Origin: Nostoc paludosum FACHB-159
GTDB taxonomy: Bacteria; Cyanobacteriota; Cyanobacteriia; Cyanobacteriales; Nostocaceae
NCBI RefSeq assembly: GCF_014698835.1
Contig: NZ_JACJTU010000006.1
Location: forward strand, 1 to 64,000
Length of the DNA: 64,000 nucleotides
Reading direction: 5' to 3'
Positions within the stretch are counted from its first letter, which is position 1, and each line of letters starts with the position of its first letter. Under the pieces are notes generated by a model, which saw nothing but the letters and a program-made list of their open reading frames with translations, was not told where the DNA came from and did not search any database. The position numbers and the translations under genes are program-made. Shown piece after piece: positions 54,812 to 62,739 of the stretch.

Positions 54812-56227
54812 CTATTGAATTTCGTATGCGCCTCTATCCTGTGCTGAACCCTTTATACGGGGGCCGCCGAGAAAATCGGTTTTCAAAAAATCAAACTTAA
54901 TGCCACTATTGATTGCTGGACTCGTCGATCTGACTCTAAAATCATTACCGGCAGCATTAACAAACTGTGGATCTGCGATAATATCGTTAGGGCCCTTACC
55001 ACTTGCAGCATAACCGTTATTGTTATAAAGGTTGTAGTTAAAAGTGGTGTTGATATTTCTTCCACTCGACAAGTTTATCGGCTTGCCATTCTGAGAATAT
55101 AAGATGTTATTCAGGACTCTGACATTTTTAGTATCATTCATCGAGATTTGTCCGTATGGAATTTCTGGAGTCTGGTTATTCAGATAAGAAGTGTTATTAA
55201 TCACGTCGATATTGTCACTTCTGAATGCATGAAAACCGCCACCACCATTTAGATACGAAATGTTGTTAGCAATCAAAGTCCGGCCTTGATACGGAGGTAA
55301 TTTTGATCCCGCCTCATTATTTCTTCCACGATCCATAATATATCCGCTTCCGTCTTGGATCTTCCCGTTAAAAATCCAGGGAACGTACATTCTATTTCTG
55401 TAGATCTTGTTGTTAGTCACGATCATTCTGTAGCTGCTTTGGTTATTGTCATAGTTCCAATTTTTGAGAAATGAAATACCACTACAACCAAAAGGAGCAT
55501 ACCAGGCGTTGTTGTATACTTCATTATTATTTAGTGTTACATAGTCCACTTCAATGCCTGTAATGCCTCCTCCTCCACAGTCATGTACCTCGCTGTTGAG
55601 AATACGTATATGATGAGGACGACCATTTTGTCGCCCATCTATAGTAATGCAGCTTCCGCTAGTTTTTGGGTTTCCAGTGTTATTCTTTTGACTCAGGGCA
55701 TAGCTGAGGCTTATATTACGATTATTTCCTTCAACTTCTATCCCGTTTACCTCGATATACGAAGCTCCATTTTTAATCCAAATACCATGCCATCCATCGT
55801 GCTGAATTTTGGGTGAATGTCCAGGGTACGCTTTATATGTAATCCATGCATTTGAGGAACCGGAGCGTGTAATCACTAATACTGAGCCTGATGGGCTTGA
55901 ATTACTGTATACTCCGTTCATTAAAAATACTGTATCACCTGGTTTGGTGAGGTTTGCCGCTCTTTGAGGAGTTCTAAACGGCGATGAGGGAGTCAGTCCG
56001 CTATTTTTGTCGTTCCCGCTACCACTGACATAATATGTTGTCGAAGCACCTGGAACTTGGCTTATTAGCTTGCGGTTGGGTAGCTTATTGACTTGAACAG
56101 TGGATGATTGAGGAACATCTTTAAGTAAAGGCTCTGTTATCTTCTGTCCTTGAACCATACCTGCTAATGCCCAGGGAAGTACAACAGATGCACTCAAACT
56201 GAGAAAACTCAAACCATGAATCATCAT
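54812..56227 (-). CDS. Secreted right-handed beta-helix protein (lyase/epimerase-like)
   Basis: 471 residues with a signal peptide (about 1-28, ending A-G-M-V-Q-G-Q). The start of the mature fold is T-T-Y-Y-V-S-G-S-G-N-D-K-N-S-G-L-T-P-S-S, then P-F-R-T-P-Q-R-A-A. This is the entry motif of pectate-lyase-like DUF1565 proteins. Asn-rich coils follow (V-N-G-I-E-V-E-G-N-N, V-T-N-N-K-I-Y-R-N-R, I-A-N-N-I-S-Y-L-N). It is probably a periplasmic or extracellular enzyme that cuts or epimerises the locus polysaccharide, placed between the Wzc- and Wza-like genes. The catalytic type is not certain. Confidence 0.8.
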   Translation of the reverse strand: MMIHGLSFLSLSASVVLPWALAGMVQGQKITEPLLKDVPQSSTVQVNKLPNRKLISQVPGASTTYYVSGSGNDKNSGLTPSSPFRTPQRAANLTKPGDTVFLMNGVYSNSSPSGSVLVITRSGSSNAWITYKAYPGHSPKIQHDGWHGIWIKNGASYIEVNGIEVEGNNRNISLSYALSQKNNTGNPKTSGSCITIDGRQNGRPHHIRILNSEVHDCGGGGITGIEVDYVTLNNNEVYNNAWYAPFGCSGISFLKNWNYDNNQSSYRMIVTNNKIYRNRMYVPWIFNGKIQDGSGYIMDRGRNNEAGSKLPPYQGRTLIANNISYLNGGGGFHAFRSDNIDVINNTSYLNNQTPEIPYGQISMNDTKNVRVLNNILYSQNGKPINLSSGRNINTTFNYNLYNNNGYAASGKGPNDIIADPQFVNAAGNDFRVRSTSPAINSGIKFDFLKTDFLGGPRIKGSAQDRGAYEIQ

Positions 56228-56848
56228 AGGAAAAAAAGGTTATGTTGCAAAAACTGAACTGTCAACGGTTACTAACTCTAGCCTTAGTAAGTAACTCAGT
56301 AGTCGATACAGTCGTATCACTGCCATTTGTAAGTTTATACACGGTTTTTTAGGTTTGCACCTGCGAATTTCCGCGTAAATATTATTTGAATGCTTTTTGA
56401 GATTGTGTTATCAAAATTGGCAAATTTCTAGTAAAAATACTGAGGATAAACTATCAGTATGCAGAATTACCATTCTAATGAACACTAAGCATCAGTACAA
56501 ATGGCATCATTCGTAATTCGACATCATTCTACTGTGTATATGCGGGATCTGTAGTTAAGATAGTGTATCTCTCATCAATCGGTTAATTTACTTAAATAAT
56601 ACTTATAGTAATGAAAATCATGATTTTGCTAAAAACAAGGCAGAGACGAACAAAACTCGTCTCTGCTTTTAAAAGATTCTCATTATCATAGGAATTTCAG
56701 GTAATTACAACAAACCTTTAAAAAGCCTATTAATCCAAATTGAAAATTCTCAGTAATACCCGTAGGGCTTAATTTAAATGTAATGCTAATGAAATTATGG
56801 GGACACGAAAAGTTGACCAATGCCCCCAATTGAAATCTGAATTTCAAA
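56228..56848. other. 621-bp spacer with a hairpin at 56640-56666
   Basis: GCAGAGACGA/TCGTCTCTGC with loop ACAAAAC, followed by TTTT on the plus strand and by CCTTGTTTTT on the minus strand. It lies 183 bases after the wza-like stop codon, so it may be its terminator; it is also a member of the dispersed GAGACG hairpin family. Otherwise empty; it includes the beta-helix gene promoter. Confidence 0.55.
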
Positions 56849-58312
56849 CTAAAGTCCGAATACCCTCAAAATACTGAAGATAACACCTAAAGGCCCAGCG
56901 ACAAGGCCTGCGCTATCACCAACCTTTGCTCCGCCGGAGCGGCCGACTACTACGACATCATTATTGCGGAGTATGGGATTAGTTTGCTCATTAATCCCAG
57001 CTGAGAAATCCACTTTTACTACACGTTTAGTGACGGAACCATTAGGATTGAGACGAATCAAATCAACAGCATCGTCACTAGCTCTGGCATCGTTGAATCC
57101 GCCAGCAGCAAGTATAGCTTGGTTTAAAGAGCTATTCGGTTGAATCTCAGTTAATCCTGGCCTTTTGACTTCCCCGACTACACCCACTTGAATGCGTGCA
57201 GGAGACAAAGTAGTTGTAGCTAGCTGAGTAGCTTCTGCTGGGTTGATCTCAGTCGCTGTCGGAATAACAATCGTATCTCCGTCTTGGACGATAATATCTT
57301 GATTGGCGTCGCCACTCTGTAAGAGTTGCCAAAGATTAATATCTATAGCTTGTTCTGAGCCAGTTCGTGTCAGTCGGCGTAGCTTGAGATTACGAATATC
57401 TGCCTGTGCTGTAATTCCACCAGCTAGTTGAATTACTCGCGTTACATTTGGTAGACCAGTGGGAGTAGCAGTACCACTGTTAGGAGTTGCACCTCCCTGA
57501 TCGTTTAGGCTACCTGGGGTAACTAGATAGGAACCAGGACGGTTAACTTCACCAATAATTGTTACTGTGCGGGGTGTGGTTTGACTAGCAGCAAAGTTAG
57601 CTGCAAATATATTTCGGGATTCTGCTATGTTGAAGTTATTCGCAGTGGGGACAACTATAGTATCTCCATCCCGTAAGGTTATATCCTGTGATAATGTACC
57701 TGTTTGGATAAGTTCTTTTAAGTTGAGCGTGACGACTTGTTCTGAAGAACGTCCGAATTTACGTCGTAATTGAACTTGAGTCACATCCGCAGCCAGTGTA
57801 ACTCCTTGGGCTGTTGTCAATGCAGCTAATACAGTGGGGTATTGTACGCCTGGATTGTCTCCGGCGCCTCCACTCAAGTTTAAAGTATAAGCCCCTGGAC
57901 GTGTTACCTCTCCGGCAACAAAAACATTAATTGGACGAGGCGATAATAAATTAACTGAGATTAAAGGACGTTTGAGGAAGCGAGCATATCTTCTGGCAAT
58001 TTCATCAGCGGCCTGTTCAGTTGTTAGCCCAAGAACTGGAACACTGCCAATTAAAGGTAAGTTGATTGCTCCTCCTGGAGGAACTTGGTATTCACCAGTA
58101 TATTCAGGTACTTCAAAGACATTTACACGGATGCGATCGCCGCCTCCCAATAAATAATTAGTATCTAGTTGTGTATTGGGGATTTGTGTAGTTGGTGATG
58201 CTGGTTGTCCCTGAGCTAGGCTAGCAAAGGGTACGGCAACATTGACAGCAGTTAATAAAGCCGCACCCACAACTGGTTGAGTCAGCGATTTAAACAAATT
58301 TGTTTTAAGCAT
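56849..58312 (-). CDS. wza: Wza-like polysaccharide export protein (SLBB domains)
   Basis: 487 residues. The signal peptide (about 1-34) has no lipobox Cys, unlike E. coli Wza. The Poly_export domain starts L-G-G-G-D-R-I-R-V-N-V-F-E-V-P-E-Y-T-G and contains L-P-L-I-G-S-V-P-V-L-G. Then come SLBB domains with V-F-V-A-G-E-V-T-R-P-G-A-Y and V-T-I-I-G-E-V-N-R-P-G-S-Y, and a third near V-G-V-V-G-E-V-K-R-P-G. D-G-D-T-I-V-V-P and D-G-D-T-I-V-I-P lie between them. It forms the outer-membrane export channel or adaptor with Wzc. Confidence 0.92.
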   Translation of the reverse strand: MLKTNLFKSLTQPVVGAALLTAVNVAVPFASLAQGQPASPTTQIPNTQLDTNYLLGGGDRIRVNVFEVPEYTGEYQVPPGGAINLPLIGSVPVLGLTTEQAADEIARRYARFLKRPLISVNLLSPRPINVFVAGEVTRPGAYTLNLSGGAGDNPGVQYPTVLAALTTAQGVTLAADVTQVQLRRKFGRSSEQVVTLNLKELIQTGTLSQDITLRDGDTIVVPTANNFNIAESRNIFAANFAASQTTPRTVTIIGEVNRPGSYLVTPGSLNDQGGATPNSGTATPTGLPNVTRVIQLAGGITAQADIRNLKLRRLTRTGSEQAIDINLWQLLQSGDANQDIIVQDGDTIVIPTATEINPAEATQLATTTLSPARIQVGVVGEVKRPGLTEIQPNSSLNQAILAAGGFNDARASDDAVDLIRLNPNGSVTKRVVKVDFSAGINEQTNPILRNNDVVVVGRSGGAKVGDSAGLVAGPLGVIFSILRVFGL

Positions 58313-58699
58313 ATTTCCTTGAGATTCTGAAATTACGATTAATAAAGTACTGTCTAAACATTTTTATTTTGACTATACCTAAGTATTCAAGTTCCCCAAC
58401 ACTCTTATTTTCCTTGAAAAGTGTAATTTTCCGGAGAAAATTTGTTTTTTGAATTTGAATTTTCAATGAAGATACTTTAAAGTTAACCGTGTTTGAATAT
58501 GATAACTATTGAACAAGATCGGAGTTAAGTAAATTCAAGTAGTTTATACAATAATTTGTCTGCTTTCCAATGAGGCAATTACTAATAACTGTTTCCTAGT
58601 AAGTCATTTTAATAACACTTAAGTTTTAATTTGAAAGATTTAATAAGTAACATTTGTTGTCAAAATTAAAATCAGGAATCTTCAATTTTCAAGCAGGAA
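58313..58699. other. 387-bp AT-rich spacer
   Basis: Promoter region of the wza-like gene and 3' flank of the ABC ATPase gene. No gene, repeat or hairpin of note was seen. Confidence 0.5.
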
Positions 58700-59698
58700 T
58701 TATTTAGCGATCGGATTAGTTAAGTGAGTTATTTTTGTTTGAATTTGTTGAATAAAAAACTCTTCTAAGGACTGACGGGACAAGTTCATGGTAATAATTT
58801 TACCTTCCATTAGACGAAGGCTAGCAAGAAAATCATAGTAGTCATCTTGTAGTGTACCTTGCCAGGAACCATCAGGTTCAAATCTCAAAGTAGGTAGCCA
58901 TTTTTTGAGAACTTCCCAGTCGCCACCTTGACCTTTAACATGATATGTGTTGTCGCCACCTAAAAGTTCATTGAGAGAACCAGAGCAAATTAATTCGCCT
59001 TGAGCGAGTATGGCAATGCGATCGCAAATCTGTTCTACTTCACTGAGAATGTGGCTGTTGAAAAAAATCGTCTTGCCAGCAGCTTTTAAAGCCAAAATAA
59101 TTTCCCGCATTTGGTAGCGTCCCACGGGATCGAGTCCAGACATTGGTTCATCTAGAAAAACCAATTCTGGCTCGTTAATTAGCGCCTGTGCCATACCAAC
59201 ACGCTGTAACATTCCTTTGGAATAGCGGCGCAGCAGTTTTTTGCGGGCATCGGCTTGGGATAAACCTACTAATTCCAGCAGTTGGGGAATGCGTTGGCGT
59301 TGTATGCCCTCAGGAATTTGGAATAGCCCAGCTGCTAACTGCAAAAACTCCCAGCCGGTCAAATAATCATACAAATAGGGATTTTCAGGTAAATAGCCGA
59401 TGTATTGTTTAACATGGCGATCGCCGATTGGCTTACCTAACAATAGTCCCCTTCCACTAGTCGGACGAATAATCCCCAACAATAGTTTTAGAAGGGTAGT
59501 TTTACCAGCACCGTTTGGCCCTAGCAGCCCAAAGGTTTCACCTTGATAAATTTTTAAAGAACAGCTTTTGAGAGATACGACTTTTTGATTTAGCCAAAAA
59601 CCAGTACGATAAACTTTTCGCAACTCAGAAGTTACGACTACTGGCAAAGTGTTTGCCGTATTCAGTTGAGAATCAGCGTCATCTGCAACAGACTTCAT
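58700..59698 (-). CDS. ABC transporter ATP-binding protein
   Basis: 332-residue nucleotide-binding subunit of an ABC-2-like exporter. Walker A is G-P-N-G-A-G-K-T-T, the signature Y-S-K-G-M-L-Q-R-V-G and Walker B L-V-F-L-D-E-P-M-S-G-L-D-P. The switch is N-S-H-I-L-S-E-V-E-Q. The C-terminal about 90 residues form the extra domain of the CcmA/NatA-type family. No permease gene is adjacent, so the substrate is unknown. Confidence 0.9.
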   Translation of the reverse strand: MKSVADDADSQLNTANTLPVVVTSELRKVYRTGFWLNQKVVSLKSCSLKIYQGETFGLLGPNGAGKTTLLKLLLGIIRPTSGRGLLLGKPIGDRHVKQYIGYLPENPYLYDYLTGWEFLQLAAGLFQIPEGIQRQRIPQLLELVGLSQADARKKLLRRYSKGMLQRVGMAQALINEPELVFLDEPMSGLDPVGRYQMREIILALKAAGKTIFFNSHILSEVEQICDRIAILAQGELICSGSLNELLGGDNTYHVKGQGGDWEVLKKWLPTLRFEPDGSWQGTLQDDYYDFLASLRLMEGKIITMNLSRQSLEEFFIQQIQTKITHLTNPIAK

Positions 59699-59810
59699 CT
59701 CGTTTTAATCAACAATTAGCAGCTTGGTATTTATTACAAGTTACCCAACAGGGCGATCGTAATCACCACTTAGTTGGATAATTTTCGCAAACAGATTCAG
59801 TGCTGAGTCA

Positions 59811-59896
59811 AGAGTTAGGAGTTAGGAGTTAGGAGCTACTATTGTCCCCTCTGCTTCTTTGCCCCTCTGCTCCTTTGCCCCTTTGCCTCTTTGCCC
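59811..59896. repeat. GAGTTAG heptamers plus pyrimidine-rich TTTGCCCCTCTGC units
   Basis: AGAGTTAGGAGTTAGGAGTT-type heptamers (about 3 copies), then degenerate units of CCCCTCTGC/TTTGCCTC. The stretch ends 2 bases before the hisB stop codon. Confidence 0.8.
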
Positions 59897-59897
59897 T

Positions 59898-60539
59898 TTA
59901 CAAGACGCCTTTAGAACTAGGAATCAAGCCAGCACGACGAAGGTCAATTTCTACTGCTAGCCGTGTTGCCCTCGCAAAGGCCTTAAATGTCGCCTCAATA
60001 ATGTGATGAGAATTAATGCCATCCAGTTGCCGAATGTGTAGTGTCATTTGGCTATGATTCACCAATGCTACAAAGAATTCGCGCACCAGCTGAGTGTCAT
60101 AAGTTCCTACACGCTGGGTAGGAATTTGTAAACCGTAGCTGAGGTGAGGGCGTCCAGAAAAGTCCAACACTACTTGAACTAAAGCTTCATCCAACGGTGC
60201 AAGGAAATTACCAAAACGAGCAATGCCTTTCCTATCACCTAATGCTTGGTTCAAAGCTTGTCCTAAGGTAATACCCACATCTTCGTTAGTATGGTGGTCA
60301 TCAATTTCCCAGTCTCCCTTGGCTTGGATATCTAAATCAATCAACCCGTGGGAAGCGATTTGATGCAACATATGATCCAAAAACGGAATGCCTGTTGCTG
60401 CGGTGCATTTTCCTGTTCCATCAAGGTTGATGGTGACTTGGACATCGGTTTCCCCTGTGGTGCGATGAACAGTAGCAATTCGAGGGGTTTGGATTAACTG
60501 ATCGTAGTTTGAATTGACTTGGCGATTGGTTGTTTGCAT
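59898..60539 (-). CDS. hisB: Imidazoleglycerol-phosphate dehydratase
   Basis: 213-residue histidine-pathway enzyme with two repeated halves carrying the metal motifs: [20 protein letters not shown], and in the second half [16 protein letters not shown]. It is a monofunctional bacterial type, not fused to a phosphatase. It is separated from fabI by 89 bases of repeats and may be co-transcribed with it. Confidence 0.95.
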   Translation of the reverse strand: MQTTNRQVNSNYDQLIQTPRIATVHRTTGETDVQVTINLDGTGKCTAATGIPFLDHMLHQIASHGLIDLDIQAKGDWEIDDHHTNEDVGITLGQALNQALGDRKGIARFGNFLAPLDEALVQVVLDFSGRPHLSYGLQIPTQRVGTYDTQLVREFFVALVNHSQMTLHIRQLDGINSHHIIEATFKAFARATRLAVEIDLRRAGLIPSSKGVL

Positions 60540-60626
60540 AGGGAAGAGTTAGAAGTTAAGAGTTAAGAGTGAGGAGTTAGGAGTTAAAAATTCATAACTC
60601 ATAACTCATAACTCATAACTTTATCG
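60540..60626. repeat. Heptamer repeats (GAGTTAA and CATAACT)
   Basis: Variants of GAGTTAG/GAGTTAA are followed by about four CATAACT units. They fill the fabI-hisB gap. Confidence 0.85.
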
Positions 60627-60628
60627 CG

Positions 60629-61405
60629 TCACATTCCCATAATTTCATATCCTGCATCTACATACAGAACTTGTCCGGTGATGCCGCTGGACAAATCGCT
60701 ACATAAAAAAGCCGCAGTGTTGCCAACTTCTAGCTGAGTCACAGTGCGTCGTAGCGGAGCTACTTGCTCTACATGATGAATCATATCTAATATTCCGCCT
60801 ACTGCTGAAGAAGCCAAAGTGCGGATAGGGCCTGCGGAGATGGCATTGACGCGGATATTTTGCGGCCCTAGTTCAGCAGCTAGGTAACGCACACTCATTT
60901 CTAAACCCGCTTTGGCAACTCCCATAACATTATAGTTAGGAACTGCCCTAACACCGCCTAAATACGTCAGGGTGACGATACTACCTCCCTCTGTCATTAG
61001 GGGTTTAGCTGCACCGCTTAATTGCACCAGCGAATAAGTACTAATCTCTAAAGCAGTTTTGAAGCCAGAACGAGAGGTTTGGCTAAAATCTCCAGTCAAA
61101 TCTTCTTTGTTGGCAAAGGCAAGACAATGAATCAGGATGTCTAGTTTTCCCCACTTATCGCGTATTGCCTCAAAGGTAGATTGAATTTGTTCGTCGTTTT
61201 GGACATTACACGGAACAAATAAGCTGGGGTTGAGGGGTTGAACTAATTCAGCTACTTTTGCTTCCATTTTGCCGCGTTCATCAGGCAGATAGGTAATTCC
61301 TAGATTAGCTCCTGCTTTGTGTAGTTGTTGGGCGATGCCCCAGGCGATGGAGCGGTTATTGGCAATACCTGTTACCAAAGCATTTTTTCCAGTCAGATTC
61401 AGCAT
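60629..61405 (-). CDS. fabI: Enoyl-ACP reductase [NADH]
   Basis: 258-residue short-chain dehydrogenase-type enzyme, last step of fatty acid elongation. It has G-I-A-N-N-R-S-I-A-W-G-I-A (FabI cofactor motif), L-A-F-A-N-K, and the catalytic pair in Y-N-V-M-G-V-A-K (Y-x6-K). A-G-P-I-R-T-L-A is also present. Length and motifs are standard. It is divergent from ntcA across 380 bp. Confidence 0.95.
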   Translation of the reverse strand: MLNLTGKNALVTGIANNRSIAWGIAQQLHKAGANLGITYLPDERGKMEAKVAELVQPLNPSLFVPCNVQNDEQIQSTFEAIRDKWGKLDILIHCLAFANKEDLTGDFSQTSRSGFKTALEISTYSLVQLSGAAKPLMTEGGSIVTLTYLGGVRAVPNYNVMGVAKAGLEMSVRYLAAELGPQNIRVNAISAGPIRTLASSAVGGILDMIHHVEQVAPLRRTVTQLEVGNTAAFLCSDLSSGITGQVLYVDAGYEIMGM

Positions 61406-61683
61406 AGGAATTGTTAATGCGATCGATCATTAGGAGCATACTAGAATCTGATGCACGTTTTGTCTTTGTTTTTCACAGGATTTGCAAAAATGAATATTGG
61501 TAAGGGTGTTTGCTCTCATCAAATTCTTGATTCTTTCTAAAGATATTCTCAAGTTGTCTTTATTTGTTCTTCAAAAAAGCTTTTTAATACAGCTACTTGG
61601 AACCATTTATCAACAATTTATAGCCTAAGAGATTGACAATTATGTATCATTATAAACAATGAGTTAAGAAGCAATTAGTTGGA

Positions 61684-61697
61684 GTATAGGAAAGTAC
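61684..61697 (+). promoter_or_regulatory. NtcA-type binding site upstream of ntcA
   Basis: GTATAGGAAAGTAC fits the NtcA consensus GTA-N8-TAC exactly, about 90 bases before the ntcA start codon. Autoregulation of ntcA through such a site is known in Anabaena. A TATTCT hexamer lies at 61734-61739, farther than the usual spacing of about 22 bases, so the exact promoter is uncertain. Confidence 0.7.
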
Positions 61698-61785
61698 AGA
61701 AAGGTTGACGGTGCTTTATTGAATTTTCGGGTGTATTCTTAGGTAATTAGTTTTTGTTTTTCCGGCATTGGGTAGGGGAAGGGAG

Positions 61786-62457
61786 ATGATCGTGACACAA
61801 GATAAAGCCCTAGCAAATGTTTTTCGTCAGATGGCGACCGGGGCGTTTCCGCCAGTTGTGGAAACGTTTGAACGCAATAAAACGATCTTTTTTCCTGGCG
61901 ATCCTGCCGAACGAGTTTATTTTCTTTTAAAAGGTGCTGTTAAGCTTTCCAGGGTGTACGAGGCAGGAGAGGAAATAACGGTAGCACTGCTGCGAGAAAA
62001 TAGTGTTTTTGGTGTATTGTCATTGCTGACAGGAAATAAATCGGATAGGTTTTACCATGCGGTTGCATTTACCCCTGTGGAATTACTGTCGGCACCAATC
62101 GAACAAGTTGAGCAAGCACTCAAGGAAAATCCAGAATTATCAATGTTAATGCTGCGGGGTCTGTCTTCGCGAATTTTACAGACAGAGATGATGATTGAAA
62201 CTCTTGCTCACCGAGATATGGGTTCCAGGTTAGTGAGTTTTTTATTAATTCTTTGTCGTGATTTTGGAGTTCCCTGTGCAGATGGAATCACAATTGATTT
62301 GAAGTTGTCTCATCAAGCGATCGCTGAGGCAATTGGTTCGACTCGTGTTACAGTTACAAGGCTACTAGGGGATTTGCGTGAGAAAAAGATGATTTCTATC
62401 CACAAGAAGAAGATTACTGTGCATAAACCCGTTACTTTAAGTCGGCAGTTCACATAA
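61786..62457 (+). CDS. ntcA: Global nitrogen regulator NtcA
   Basis: 223-residue CRP-family transcription factor that senses 2-oxoglutarate and activates nitrogen assimilation and heterocyst genes. It has an N-terminal effector domain ([17 protein letters not shown]), a long dimerisation helix (about 115-140) and a C-terminal helix-turn-helix ([19 protein letters not shown]). ATG 61786, preceded by GGGGAAGGGAG, gives M-I-V-T-Q-D-K and the standard length. A TTG at 61768 would add six residues and is rejected. Confidence 0.97.
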
Positions 62458-62534
62458 GCAATTGGCAGTTAGCAATTCTTAATTTTGTTTTGTCAGGGCG
62501 ACTGCTAACCCAAAACAAGACAAACAACCCAAAT

Positions 62535-62556
62535 GGAAGGGTTTAAAACCCCTTTT
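62535..62556 (+). terminator. Possible ntcA terminator
   Basis: AAGGGTTT pairs with AAACCCCTT and is followed by TTTAGTAG, 78 bases after the ntcA stop. The stem is short and the T-tract weak. Confidence 0.45.
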
Positions 62557-62739
62557 AGTAGGTAGGATAAAAACAATTGGAGTCAGCGGAGTCGGCACGT
62601 GTCGTGTTTTTCAAGATCGCACTAATAGCTAAAGGAACACCTAAAATTGAGTAATTTTCAGCTATTGCCAACCTCCACTTCTCCACAGACAATGGTCAAA
62701 AGTAGTAGGCTGTATCTGGAAGGATTTCGGTAGCTAAAC

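Noticed and set aside
61768..61785. Upstream TTG start for NtcA
   Set aside because: It would add six residues; the ATG at 61786 gives the well-known M-I-V-T-Q-D-K start and standard 223-residue length.
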